A DNA stretch of 64,000 nucleotides from Anaerolineaceae bacterium (GCA_003524305.1 DQHW01000007.1:1-64000); one strand, 5' to 3'. Counted from the first letter of the stretch, positions 16,816 to 25,171 are shown. Notes: a model not told the origin generated them from the letters alone. Made by a program: numbers and translations.

Positions 16816-18129
16816 ATGAAATATCACGTATGGACTGAAGGCTGTCAAATGAATGTCGCGGATTCCGAGAGGGTATCTTCCGCGCTCGAACACCTGGGTT
16901 ATAGCTTCACACCGGTCATTGAAGAAGCGGATGTGGTGGTGCTTAACACCTGTGTGGTCAGGCAATCTGCCGAAGAAAAAGCCTACGGACGGTTGACCAC
17001 GCTCTGGCCGACTAAACGCGACCGCCCTGAAATGGTCATCAACCTGATGGGCTGCCTGGTGGGCATTAAAGACAACCCCAAACTACATAAGCGCTTTCCA
17101 TATGTAGACGTTTTTTCTGCCCCATCCGATCCCGGTCCGCTGGTCGAATATTTAATTGAACACCACGGACACACTGTTGATACCGCCGAAACCGCCCGCC
17201 GTTATGCCGTCATGGATGGCGACCTTATTCTGCCGCAGCCTGCATTCGGTCAGCAGGTCATCGGCTGGATTCCGGTGGTTTACGGATGCTCGCATGCCTG
17301 CACTTATTGCATCATCCCCTACCGCCGCGGCATCGAACGCAGCCGTCCGCCTGAAGAGATTCTCAAAGAAGCACACGCACTGGCTGCCCAGGGCATTAAG
17401 GAAGTCACCTTGCTGGGTCAGATCGTCGACCGTTACGGATTGGACAAGCCAGCATACCCCTCACTCGCCAAACTGATGAACCAGATCAGCGAGATTGACG
17501 GCATCGAACGCATCCGCTTTTTGACCTCGCATCCCAACTGGATGAACGACGAACTTCTCGACTGTGTGGCCGAGAACCCCAAGGTGATGCCGCATATTGA
17601 AATCCCCAACCAGGCAGGGGATGATACCGTGCTTGAGAATATGAAACGCGGATACACTGCAGATCAGTACCGCCGCCTGGTGCAAAAGATCAGGGCGCGC
17701 ATCCCGGGGGTTTCCATTGCCACGGATATTATCGTGGGCTTTCCGGGCGAGACAGACGAACATTTCCGCAACACTTACGACCTGCTGGCCGAGTTGAAGC
17801 TGGATAGCGTGCACCTTGCGCGCTACTCCGCGCGCGGCGGCACCGTTTCTGAACGCACGATGGTGGATGATATCTCTGAAGACGAAAAATGGGAGCGTTT
17901 CAGGGCGATTGAAAAATTACAGGAAGGCATATTTGCAGAGATTCATGCTGCCTATCTGGATAAAGAAGTGACTGTGCTCTTTGAGGAAAAGATGAAAAAC
18001 CGCTGGAAAGGCCGCACACCCAACAACAAACTGGTCTTCGTGGATGGGGATGAAGCGCTGCTTGGCCAGGTCAGGCAGGTGCATATCTATTGGACTGGCC
18101 CCTGGTCGATGATAGGAAAACTGGCGTAA
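16816..18129 (+). CDS. miaB: tRNA-2-methylthio-N6-dimethylallyladenosine synthase (MiaB)
   Basis: This is a radical-SAM methylthiotransferase that adds a methylthio group to i6A37 of tRNAs. The N-terminal UPF0004 domain supplies C10 (TEGCQMN), C46 (LNTCVVR) and C80 (MGC) for the auxiliary 4Fe-4S cluster. The radical-SAM motif is C158-x3-C162-x2-C165 (YGCSHACTYCIIP). A TRAM-like domain ends the 437-residue chain. The GCQMN motif favours MiaB over RimO or MtaB. The following M23 peptidase gene begins 5 bp later. Confidence 0.93.
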   Translation: MKYHVWTEGCQMNVADSERVSSALEHLGYSFTPVIEEADVVVLNTCVVRQSAEEKAYGRLTTLWPTKRDRPEMVINLMGCLVGIKDNPKLHKRFPYVDVFSAPSDPGPLVEYLIEHHGHTVDTAETARRYAVMDGDLILPQPAFGQQVIGWIPVVYGCSHACTYCIIPYRRGIERSRPPEEILKEAHALAAQGIKEVTLLGQIVDRYGLDKPAYPSLAKLMNQISEIDGIERIRFLTSHPNWMNDELLDCVAENPKVMPHIEIPNQAGDDTVLENMKRGYTADQYRRLVQKIRARIPGVSIATDIIVGFPGETDEHFRNTYDLLAELKLDSVHLARYSARGGTVSERTMVDDISEDEKWERFRAIEKLQEGIFAEIHAAYLDKEVTVLFEEKMKNRWKGRTPNNKLVFVDGDEALLGQVRQVHIYWTGPWSMIGKLA

Positions 18130-18134
18130 TTCCA

Positions 18135-18848
18135 ATGAAAAAGTTCATCATCTTCATTTTTTCGGCGCTGGTAATTGCGGCTATCGTATTGGTTTATTTT
18201 TTCTTCATCTCTTCTGACCGCAGAAGCAACGGTACGACATTCGTCATCCCCTTTATACGCAACGCCGAAGCCCACCAGGATTGGGCAGTTGAAGCGTTAT
18301 CCACTTGCAACGATGCGCCGTTCATCATGCCCACCCACGGATTGATCGGCTACCTGTGGAATGATTCTTTCAAGATCGATCACCGCCACCAGGGTATTGA
18401 TATTTTCGCCGGCACTGATATTGGCATCACCCCGGTCTATGCTGCCTACGATGGTTATCTCAGCCGCCAATCCGATTGGAAATCCACCCTGATCATCCGC
18501 ATCCCTTCCGATCCGCTGGAGCCCGGCCATCAAATTTGGACCTATTACACCCACATGGCCGACCCCGATGGCAGTTCCTTGATCGCCGCGGATTTTCCGC
18601 CCGGCACAAGCGAAGTATTTGTCAAAGCCGGCACCCTGCTGGGCTACCAGGGGGATTACTCTGGGGACCCCATCAACCCGGTCGGTGTGCATCTGCATTT
18701 TTCGATCATCAAAGACAGCGGCACAGGCAAGTACCTCAACGAACTTGAAATCACCAACACCCTCGATCCATCCCCATATCTGGGCTTGCCGCTCAATAAA
18801 AATGATCGGCCAACGTTTCCCATCAAGTGCCTCACTACAGCTAAATAA
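18135..18848 (+). CDS. Membrane-anchored M23-family peptidase
   Basis: I choose the ATG at 18135 because it starts with a signal-anchor (MKKFIIFIFS...) and avoids overlap with miaB. The M23 (LytM) zinc residues are present: H85 and D89 in HQGID, H140 in YYTHM, and H186/H188 in VHLHF. Active peptidases of this family cleave peptidoglycan cross-bridges, and some members are regulators. The 237-residue protein has no other domain. No strong ribosome site is seen, so it may be translationally coupled to miaB. Confidence 0.85.
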   Translation: MKKFIIFIFSALVIAAIVLVYFFFISSDRRSNGTTFVIPFIRNAEAHQDWAVEALSTCNDAPFIMPTHGLIGYLWNDSFKIDHRHQGIDIFAGTDIGITPVYAAYDGYLSRQSDWKSTLIIRIPSDPLEPGHQIWTYYTHMADPDGSSLIAADFPPGTSEVFVKAGTLLGYQGDYSGDPINPVGVHLHFSIIKDSGTGKYLNELEITNTLDPSPYLGLPLNKNDRPTFPIKCLTTAK

Positions 18849-18906
18849 AGCATCCATTCCTTACAAAAGGCTTAGGAAGGTTAGCCAAACAACCAGGGTC
18901 TGGCTA

Positions 18907-18915
18907 TGCTATACT
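18907..18915 (+). promoter_or_regulatory. Possible extended -10 promoter of the histidine kinase
   Basis: TGCTATACT matches an extended -10 element, 50 bp before the histidine kinase start. No convincing -35 is visible. A short dyad (TTAGCCA ... TGGCTA) overlaps its upstream side. Confidence 0.35.
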
Positions 18916-18964
18916 GAACAGTGTCAAGTAAATGTCTATTTGCATTCGATGAATGAGGATATTT

Positions 18965-20530
18965 ATGGATCAGGATATCACTCTTAACTCTCTGGAAATT
19001 TTATACTCGATCAGCCGTGAACTGGCTGCATCACTTGATTTACGTAAAGTACTGGCTAATATTCTCACCCTGACCACAGAAAATATGAACGTTGAACGCG
19101 CCAGCCTGGTCGTCATGGATATCCAAGGCAAACCGGTGGATGCAGCCATCATGTACAACGGATCGCTGATCTCTCACACCGTGGATCAACTGCATGACGT
19201 GGTCACTTCAGGTTTGGCAGGGTGGGTGGTCAAGAACCAGAAATCCGTGCTAATCAACAACACCCAGCAAGACGAACGCTGGCTGGTGAGACCCAACCAG
19301 GAAATCGTTGATCCGGCACGATCCGCGTTGTGCGTGCCCCTGATGGCCCAGGAAGTACTGGTGGGCGTGCTGACTATTGTCCATCGCGAAGTCAATTTCT
19401 TCACCCAATCGCAGTTCGCCTTGCAGCAAGCCATCGCCGACATGGCCGGTATTGCCATCCGCAACGCCCAACTCTACCAGGAAGTCGAGCAATCGCATCT
19501 ACGCTACCGCGATCTCTTTGAAAAAAGCATTGATCCGATCATGGTCACATCCATGGATGGCATGATCGTGGCAGCCAATCACAAATCCTTTGAAGTCACC
19601 CACAAAACCAACAACGAGATCATCGGCCACGCCATAACCGGGCTTCAGGAAATTTCTGAAAAGGTGGTTGAAAATCTTTTCGAAATAATTGAAAAGAACC
19701 AATCCCTGATTTATGAAGCCACTTTGCTCAACGTTAAAGATGAAAAAATTCCTGTGGAAGTGCATGTTTCAATCATTAACCTGCAGGGGCAGCCTTCATT
19801 ACAGTGGATCTTCCGCGATATCAGCGAGCGCAAGAATCTTGACCTGCTGCGCGAAGACCTTTCAGCGATGATCTATCACGACCTGCGTTCGCCGCTGGCC
19901 AATATTATATCCAGCCTTGAGTTGATGAAGGGACCCATCGCCGCGACGAAAGACGTATCCATGATGCAGTTGTTTGAGATCAGTGACCGGGCTACAGAAC
20001 GCATGAATCGTTTGATCAGTTCCCTATTGGATATTAACAGACTTGAAGCTGGTCAGCCCATCACCAACAAAAAAATGACCGACCTTGAAAAATTGATGGA
20101 TGAAGCCATAGAAACACTGCACACTCTGGCAAAAAGCAAGCAAGTGATGGTTGAAAAAATGGTCTTCAGCAAAATTGCCCCCGTATTGGTGGACGAAGAC
20201 ATGATCCGCCGGGTATTGATCAACCTGCTTGAAAACGCCATCAAGTTTTCATCAGAAGGCGACAAAACCGCCATTGGCGCCAAAGCCAACGGCGACCTGG
20301 TCACCATCTGGGTGGAAGATCACGGCCCGGGCATCCCCTCTGAATCATTGGAGAAAATCTTTAACAAGTTCGTGAGACTACACGGCACCAGTATTGCAAA
20401 AGGGCTGGGATTAGGCCTGTCATTTTGCCGTACCGCAGTACAATCTCACGGTGGTAAAATTTGGGTTGAAAATGTTACCGGCGGCGGTTCAAGATTTATC
20501 TTGACACTTCCAGCCACGAACAATAATTGA
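18965..20530 (+). CDS. Sensor histidine kinase, GAF-PAS-HisKA-HATPase
   Basis: I start at the ATG at 18965, which has a TGAGGA site 5-6 nt upstream; an in-frame ATG at 18953 lacks one. The 521-residue kinase has no membrane helix. It contains a GAF domain (about 8-170), a PAS domain (about 180-290), a HisKA dimerisation helix with H305 in YHDLRSP, and a HATPase with N box (NLLENAIKFS), G1 (DHGPGIP) and G2 (GLGLGLSF). It should sense a cytoplasmic signal and phosphorylate a response regulator. None is encoded nearby, so it is an orphan kinase here. Confidence 0.92.
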   Translation: MDQDITLNSLEILYSISRELAASLDLRKVLANILTLTTENMNVERASLVVMDIQGKPVDAAIMYNGSLISHTVDQLHDVVTSGLAGWVVKNQKSVLINNTQQDERWLVRPNQEIVDPARSALCVPLMAQEVLVGVLTIVHREVNFFTQSQFALQQAIADMAGIAIRNAQLYQEVEQSHLRYRDLFEKSIDPIMVTSMDGMIVAANHKSFEVTHKTNNEIIGHAITGLQEISEKVVENLFEIIEKNQSLIYEATLLNVKDEKIPVEVHVSIINLQGQPSLQWIFRDISERKNLDLLREDLSAMIYHDLRSPLANIISSLELMKGPIAATKDVSMMQLFEISDRATERMNRLISSLLDINRLEAGQPITNKKMTDLEKLMDEAIETLHTLAKSKQVMVEKMVFSKIAPVLVDEDMIRRVLINLLENAIKFSSEGDKTAIGAKANGDLVTIWVEDHGPGIPSESLEKIFNKFVRLHGTSIAKGLGLGLSFCRTAVQSHGGKIWVENVTGGGSRFILTLPATNNN

Positions 20531-20550
20531 TCTGGCCACAAGGAGCCTTC

Positions 20551-21399
20551 ATGCAAGAAATTGCACCGCATATTTTTATCGAAACAACCTACCCTGGTGT
20601 CACACTTGGCGCCATCAACTGGCCCCACGGCTTGATCTTGATTGATGCCCCGCTGCGACCGGATGATATCCGTTTATGGCGCAGCACCCTGGCCAACATG
20701 AACGGTGGAATTGACCGCCTTTTGGTCAACCTGGACGAACATTTTGACCGCACCATCGGTTCACGCCAGGTGGAATGCATGGTCGCCGGTCACGAAAAAA
20801 TGAATTTGTTATTCCGCGACCGCCCCATCACCTTCAAATCTCAGACGGTCGAAACCGGCGCGGATTGGGAACTGCAAAACGGCCTGGGAAGCATCCGCTG
20901 GGCACCCCCCGATATTTCGTTCAGCCATCAACTGCGAATCAGTTGGGATACCGACCCCATCCTGCTCGAATACCATGCCGGTCCTTCCGCCTGCTCTACC
21001 TGGGTGGAACTGCCCAACCAGAAGATCGTTTTCGTTGGTGACACCGTTGTGCCGAATGCACCGCCCTTTATCGGCAGCGCTGATCTCGCCGCCTGGAAAG
21101 TTACCCTAAACCTGCTGTTGGACCCCCAATACAAGGATTACACGATTGTTTCCGGACGCGGCGGTCTGGTGGATCACAATACGGTAAGAGAACAGTTCAA
21201 ATTCCTTGAGAAGGTTGAACATCAGCTTCTCAAGCTGGCAGAAAAAAAATCCACCCCAATTGAAGTTGAAAGAGCGGCTCACGGACTGCTTAAAAATTTC
21301 GAGGTGGATGGCGACAAAGCTGCCCATTATTTGCTGCGCCTTAGCTGGGGTATGCAGCAGTACCTAAAACACCATCCGGAACTTGAACAAGCTGGATAG
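20551..21399 (+). CDS. Metallo-beta-lactamase-fold protein with lost metal ligands
   Basis: The ATG at 20551 follows an AAGGAG site at 20540-20545. The 282-residue protein has the MBL-fold layout: LILIDAPLRPDD strand and turn, a motif-2 region LDEHFDRT, FVGDTV, and a C-terminal VSGRGGLVDH. In active enzymes motif 2 reads THxHxDH. Here the first His is Asp and the last His is Arg, and the later GHG is GRG. Several metal ligands are therefore missing. It is probably translated together with the histidine kinase (20 bp gap). The role is unknown. Confidence 0.7.
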   Translation: MQEIAPHIFIETTYPGVTLGAINWPHGLILIDAPLRPDDIRLWRSTLANMNGGIDRLLVNLDEHFDRTIGSRQVECMVAGHEKMNLLFRDRPITFKSQTVETGADWELQNGLGSIRWAPPDISFSHQLRISWDTDPILLEYHAGPSACSTWVELPNQKIVFVGDTVVPNAPPFIGSADLAAWKVTLNLLLDPQYKDYTIVSGRGGLVDHNTVREQFKFLEKVEHQLLKLAEKKSTPIEVERAAHGLLKNFEVDGDKAAHYLLRLSWGMQQYLKHHPELEQAG

Positions 21400-21412
21400 C
21401 TAAAAACCTGAG

Positions 21413-22078
21413 ATGGAAACCAAATCTGAAGCGGCCAGGCTCGTTTTAGCCCGCCTGTTGGATGTCTACGGTGTGCCAACCTGGCGCGACCCCCTGCCGG
21501 CGGTGGATGAACTGGTTTCCACCATCCTTTCTCAGAACACGAATGATATCAACCGCGATAAAGCGTTTTTTGCCCTCAAGCGTCATTTTACCGATTGGGA
21601 GGAGGTCAGGCTTGCCTCTGAAGCGGAAATCATCGAAGCCATCCGGCCAGCAGGGCTGGCGAATCAAAAGGGACCGCGCATCAAGGCGGTGCTCAACGAG
21701 ATCTTTTCCGAACGCGGCAACCTGGACCTGGGTTTTCTTGCGGATCTGCCGCTTGAAGATGCCCGTCAGTGGCTGCTGAAATTCAAAGGCGTTGGACGCA
21801 AAACCGCAGCCATCGTGCTGCAGTTCTCGCTTAACCGCCCCGCCTTCCCCGTGGATACACATATCTACCGCATCACCGGCCGGCTCGGATTGCGCCCCGA
21901 AAAACTCAACCTAGAGCAGACTCACGACCTGATGGAGCAGCTTATCGATCCTGCAGATTATTACGCCGGGCACCTCAACCTCATCCGCCTGGGACGCGAA
22001 ATCTGCCACGCGCGCAAACCTGACTGCTTTAACTGCCCGGTCAGTGACCTGTGCGATTACTTCAAGCAGCAATCTTAA
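21413..22078 (+). CDS. nth: Endonuclease III-family DNA glycosylase
   Basis: This base-excision repair glycosylase/AP lyase has a helix-hairpin-helix FKGVGRKTAAIVL containing the catalytic lysine. The catalytic aspartate is in FPVDTHIYRI. A C-terminal 4Fe-4S loop has the spacing C-x6-C-x2-C-x5-C (CHARKPDCFNCPVSDLC). At 221 residues the length is standard. Some paralogues act on other lesions, so the exact substrate is uncertain. It lies 14 bp behind the MBL-fold gene and is probably in the same unit. Confidence 0.9.
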   Translation: METKSEAARLVLARLLDVYGVPTWRDPLPAVDELVSTILSQNTNDINRDKAFFALKRHFTDWEEVRLASEAEIIEAIRPAGLANQKGPRIKAVLNEIFSERGNLDLGFLADLPLEDARQWLLKFKGVGRKTAAIVLQFSLNRPAFPVDTHIYRITGRLGLRPEKLNLEQTHDLMEQLIDPADYYAGHLNLIRLGREICHARKPDCFNCPVSDLCDYFKQQS

Positions 22079-22226
22079 CTAAATCATTGGCATTTCGTTA
22101 ATATCTACTCACACATTTAGTAAATTGCCCATTTTCGCTAACAAAAAAATAAGTGTTGATAGAAATTAACCATCATACTGGTTTGTAAACTTAAAAAACC
22201 TCAACCTTAAAATATCTTCAAAGTAC

Positions 22227-22255
22227 TTGACTTTGGTCTTTCAAAGTTGTAATAT
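22227..22255 (+). promoter_or_regulatory. Strong sigma-70-type promoter of the met leader
   Basis: TTGACT (22227-22232) and TATAAT-like TAATAT (22250-22255) are separated by exactly 17 bp. Initiation near 22262 would place the leader-peptide start about 20 nt into the RNA. Confidence 0.8.
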
Positions 22256-22280
22256 TTTCAACTAATAAGGTGAAATTGAT

Positions 22281-22349
22281 ATGACGAAGCGACTGGAAGT
22301 AACTATAATGATGGTCATGTGCATGATGTGCCGAAGCGAGGAGCTTTAA
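22281..22349 (+). CDS. Met/Cys-rich leader peptide (22 aa)
   Basis: A 22-codon ORF begins with ATG at 22281, 8 nt after an AAGGTGA ribosome site, and ends with TAA at 22347. Residues 9-17 read IMMVMCMMC, so six of 22 residues are Met and two Cys, with seven of the eight consecutive codons 22308-22331 being Met or Cys. The 5' half of a hairpin overlaps its last codons and stop. It is followed by mutually exclusive stems, an intrinsic terminator, a SAM-I riboswitch and then metA. I infer a ribosome-mediated attenuator that senses charged Met-tRNA (and perhaps Cys-tRNA). No homologue search was possible. Confidence 0.7.
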   Translation: MTKRLEVTIMMVMCMMCRSEEL

Positions 22350-22425
22350 CACACTCTATGGCATGCCTGTTTCCAGGCGGTCTGACAAAAAAGTGTAAAG
22401 CTCCCAGGTAGTAAGATGAGGAGCT
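22340..22425 (+). promoter_or_regulatory. Mutually exclusive stems after the leader peptide
   Basis: GGAGCTTTAACAC (22340-22352) pairs with GTGTAAAGCTCC (22393-22404), one bulged A. AGCTCC (22399-22404) can instead pair with GGAGCT (22420-22425). The two stems cannot coexist, and the first begins inside the leader ORF, as expected for attenuation by a stalled ribosome. Confidence 0.6.
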
Positions 22426-22427
22426 GA

Positions 22428-22478
22428 CCCAAGAAAATGAAAGTCCGGGAAATGCTCCCGGACTTTTTTTCTTGGGTA
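22428..22478 (+). terminator. Intrinsic terminator after leader peptide
   Basis: A 10-bp stem AAGTCCGGGA (22441-22450) / TCCCGGACTT (22456-22465) with a 5-nt loop is followed by seven T (22464-22470). Outer arms CCCAAGAAAA / TTTTCTTGGG lengthen it. It lies before the SAM riboswitch and would stop transcripts begun at 22262. Confidence 0.85.
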
Positions 22479-22483
22479 GTAGG

Positions 22484-22523
22484 GGAGGTTCATCCAGCAA
22501 GTGGATGCTTAGTGCGAACCTCC
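22484..22523 (+). other. Additional hairpin between terminator and riboswitch
   Basis: GGAGGTTC (22484-22491) pairs with GAACCTCC (22516-22523), with an inner stem ATCCA (22492-22496) / TGGAT (22502-22506). No known aptamer is recognised. Confidence 0.45.
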
Positions 22524-22555
22524 GTAAGATGAAACAATAAATTGAATACGCATCG

Positions 22556-22657
22556 CTCTTATCCAGAGAGGCAGAGGGACCGGCCCTGTGAAGCCTCGAC
22601 AACCTGTTCAAATGAACAAGGTGCCAACTCCGGCAGAAATGATCTGGAAGATGAGAG
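22556..22657 (+). promoter_or_regulatory. SAM-I (S-box) riboswitch aptamer
   Basis: The conserved S-box core is present in order: AGAGAGGCAGAGGGA, CCGGCCC, TGAAGCC, CAACC, GGTGCCAA, TCC.GCAGA and GATGAGAG. P1 pairs CTCTTATC (22556-22563) with GATGAGAG (22650-22657). It senses S-adenosylmethionine upstream of metA and metY. Confidence 0.96.
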
Positions 22658-22711
22658 GAGATCAAGTTATTGAAATACGACCTCTTCTTATCTCATTCGA
22701 AGAGGTCATTT
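22652..22711 (+). terminator. SAM riboswitch expression platform
   Basis: The terminator stem is GACCTCTTC (22679-22687) / GAAGAGGTC (22699-22707) followed by ATTTT. The 3' half of P1, TGAGAGGAG (22652-22660), can pair over 9 bp with CTCTTCTTA (22682-22690), giving the antiterminator when SAM is absent. SAM binding frees the terminator. Confidence 0.88.
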
Positions 22712-22736
22712 TAATTAATCTAAAAAGGAAACCGAA

Positions 22737-23675
22737 ATGCCAATCAAGATTCCCGATCAATTGCCCGCTTACGAAACTCTGCAAAACGAGAATATCTTTG
22801 TGATGAATGAAGGCCGTGCCTCCCACCAGGATATTCGTCCGCTGAAGATTGCGCTTCTCAACCTGATGCCCACCAAAATCACCACCGAGACACAATTATT
22901 ACGCCTGTTAGGCAATACGCCTTTGCAAGTGGAAGTCACTTTGCTGCGCACCGGAACCCATCAAAGCAAGAACACGCCTGAAGAGCATCTGCTTAATTTT
23001 TACCAAACCTTTGACCAGGTCAGTGACCAGATGTTCGACGGTATGATCATCACCGGCGCCCCGGTGGAGCAACTGCCATTTGAAGAGGTGGATTACTGGA
23101 AGGAATTGGCGTGCATCATGGATTGGGCTGAAACGCATGTGTTTGCCCGCTTGTATATCTGCTGGGGGGCACAAGCCGGCCTTTATCATCAATTTGGCGT
23201 CCCTAAATATCCGCTTGCGGCCAAACAATTTGGCATTTTCAAGCACCACGTAGTTGAGAAGAACGTCAAACTGCTGCGCGGATTCGACGACGTTTTTTAT
23301 GCGCCCCATTCACGCCACACTGAAATCCGACGCGCAGATATTGAAAAGGTGCCCGGGTTGCAGGTAATTGCTGAATCTGATGAAGCGGGCGTTTATATCG
23401 TAGCGCATCCCGAGAGCCGGCAGATTTTTATAACCGGTCACTCTGAATACGATCCATTCACTTTAAAAGCTGAGTATGACCGCGATGTCAAGGCAGGCCT
23501 GCCCATCGCGATTCCCGTGAACTATTTCGCTGACGATGATCCTTGTAAAGCGCCGGTTGTACGCTGGCGCGGCCATTCACATCTGCTGTTTGCCAACTGG
23601 ATCAACTATTACGTCTATCAGGAAACACCCTACGATTTGTCGCAATTCAAACAGTTTTCATCGGTTGGGTTGTGA
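22737..23675 (+). CDS. metA: Homoserine O-acetyltransferase, MetA family
   Basis: This enzyme acylates homoserine, the first committed step of methionine synthesis. The 312-residue chain has the catalytic residues of the MetA family at the same numbers as in E. coli: C142 (ICWGAQAG), H235 and E237 (TGHSEYD). Position 111 is Glu (GAPVEQLPF). In characterised MetA proteins Glu111 goes with acetyl-CoA and Gly111 with succinyl-CoA, so acetyl transfer is predicted. This agrees with the downstream O-acetylhomoserine sulfhydrylase. It is controlled by the SAM riboswitch and probably by the leader-peptide attenuator. Confidence 0.95.
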   Translation: MPIKIPDQLPAYETLQNENIFVMNEGRASHQDIRPLKIALLNLMPTKITTETQLLRLLGNTPLQVEVTLLRTGTHQSKNTPEEHLLNFYQTFDQVSDQMFDGMIITGAPVEQLPFEEVDYWKELACIMDWAETHVFARLYICWGAQAGLYHQFGVPKYPLAAKQFGIFKHHVVEKNVKLLRGFDDVFYAPHSRHTEIRRADIEKVPGLQVIAESDEAGVYIVAHPESRQIFITGHSEYDPFTLKAEYDRDVKAGLPIAIPVNYFADDDPCKAPVVRWRGHSHLLFANWINYYVYQETPYDLSQFKQFSSVGL

Positions 23676-23686
23676 AAAGGAGAAGA

Positions 23687-23746
23687 ATGGATAAATCAGA
23701 CATGCGAAGCGTTATTCACACTATTTTCAGGATCTTAATAAAATAA
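23687..23746 (+). CDS. Possible 19-aa microprotein between metA and metY
   Basis: An ATG at 23687 follows a very good AAAAGGAGAAG ribosome site that begins right at the metA stop. The frame encodes 19 residues ending at TAA 23744-23746. There is no recognisable motif. It could be a real small protein, a coupling element for metY, or chance. Confidence 0.3.
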   Translation: MDKSDMRSVIHTIFRILIK

Positions 23747-23770
23747 TTTATACCTAAAAGGATAAATATC

Positions 23771-25072
23771 ATGGTACTCAAAAATACTGATCGAAAATTT
23801 GGATTCAATACCCGTCAATTGCATGCCGGGCAAGCACCCGACCCGACCACCAACTCTCGAGCCGTGCCCATCTATCAGACCACGGCCTATCAATTCAACA
23901 GCAGCGAACATGCTGCCAACCTGTTTGCTTTGAAAGAATTCGGTAACATTTATACACGTATCATGAACCCCACCAATGATGTATTTGAACAGCGTGTCGC
24001 TGATCTTGAAGGCGGTGTAGGCGCACTGGCAGTGGCTTCAGGGCATGCAGCCCAGTTCCAGGCGATCTTTACGTTGGTCGGCGCCGGGGATCACATCGTT
24101 TCGGCATCCACACTCTACGGCGGCACCTACAATCAATTTGTCTATTCTTTCCCGCGGTTGGGTATTGAGGTTACGCTTGTAGATCCCTCCGACCCCGAGA
24201 ATTTCCGCAAAGCCATTCGCCCCAATACCAAAATTTTGTATGGTGAATCCTTGGGTAACCCGGGGATCAATGTTTTTCCGATTGAAGAAGTGGCGGCGAT
24301 TGGCAAGAAGTATGGCATTCCTTTAATGATTGACAACACTTTTGCCACGCCTTATCTGTTTAGACCCTTTGAGTGGGGCGCCAACATCGTGGTGCATTCC
24401 GCCACCAAGTTCATCGGCGGACACGGTACCTCCATCGGCGGCGTGATCGTAGATGGCGGCAATTTTGAATGGAAGGGCAATCCGCGTTTCCCCAATTTCA
24501 ACACCCCCGATGACAGCTATCATGGGCTGGTTTATGCTGACCTGGCCGCTGCCGGGATTCCGCCTTTCATCATCAAGGCGCGCGTACAGATCCTGCGCGA
24601 TTTTGGCGCCTGTCTCTCGCCTTTCAACTCCTTCCTCTTTTTGCAGGGGCTTGAAACCCTCAGCTTGCGGCTGGACAGGCATGTGGCCAATGCGCAAAAA
24701 GTAGCCGAGTTCCTCGAAAAACATCACAAAGTGGAGTGGGTTTCCTATCCCGGGTTGAAGAGCAGTAAGTATTACGCAGCGGCGCAAAAGTATTTCCCCA
24801 AGGGACCAGGCGCCATCCTCGGTTTCGGCGTCAAGGGCGGAGCTGAAGCTGGCAAGAAATTCATTGAGAGCCTCAAGCTCTTCAGTCACCTGGCAAATGT
24901 GGGCGATGCCAAGAGTCTGGCGATTCACCCTGCCACAACCACCCACGCACAGTTGAATGAAGAGCAGCAGCGCTCCGCCGGGGTTAGCCCTGAGTTCATC
25001 CGCTTGAGTATCGGACTGGAGGATATTGAAGACATCTTGTGGGATCTTGACCAGGCTTTGCAGACTGCTTAA
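23771..25072 (+). CDS. metY: O-acetylhomoserine sulfhydrylase
   Basis: This PLP enzyme of the Cys/Met metabolism family turns O-acetylhomoserine and sulfide into homocysteine. It has 433 residues, the long form typical of MetY rather than the roughly 390-residue MetB/MetC. N-terminal features FNTRQLHAGQ and PIYQTTAYQF, TRIMNPT, and the PLP-lysine motif HSATKFIGGHG are all present. It lies 95 bp behind metA and ends at a hairpin, so metA-metY form a two-gene unit under S-box control. Confidence 0.95.
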   Translation: MVLKNTDRKFGFNTRQLHAGQAPDPTTNSRAVPIYQTTAYQFNSSEHAANLFALKEFGNIYTRIMNPTNDVFEQRVADLEGGVGALAVASGHAAQFQAIFTLVGAGDHIVSASTLYGGTYNQFVYSFPRLGIEVTLVDPSDPENFRKAIRPNTKILYGESLGNPGINVFPIEEVAAIGKKYGIPLMIDNTFATPYLFRPFEWGANIVVHSATKFIGGHGTSIGGVIVDGGNFEWKGNPRFPNFNTPDDSYHGLVYADLAAAGIPPFIIKARVQILRDFGACLSPFNSFLFLQGLETLSLRLDRHVANAQKVAEFLEKHHKVEWVSYPGLKSSKYYAAAQKYFPKGPGAILGFGVKGGAEAGKKFIESLKLFSHLANVGDAKSLAIHPATTTHAQLNEEQQRSAGVSPEFIRLSIGLEDIEDILWDLDQALQTA

Positions 25073-25132
25073 TTCGCATACAATCACCCCCTGAGATTTT
25101 TACAGGGTGTGATAGAGAAATTCAAACCCTAA

Positions 25133-25164
25133 AAACCAGGAGTCACAAAGGCTTCTGGTTTTCT
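25133..25164 (+). terminator. Terminator of metA-metY
   Basis: AAACCAGGAG (25133-25142) pairs with CTTCTGGTTT (25152-25161), 10 bp including one G-T pair. A short T-rich tail follows the stem. Confidence 0.7.
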
Positions 25165-25171
25165 ATTTGAA

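Noticed and set aside
22315..22665. 116-codon minus-strand ORF over the met leader
   Set aside because: It runs antisense through the riboswitch and two terminators, so it is a chance frame.
24323..25087. 254-codon minus-strand ORF opposite metY
   Set aside because: It is antisense to a complete metY and has no domain.
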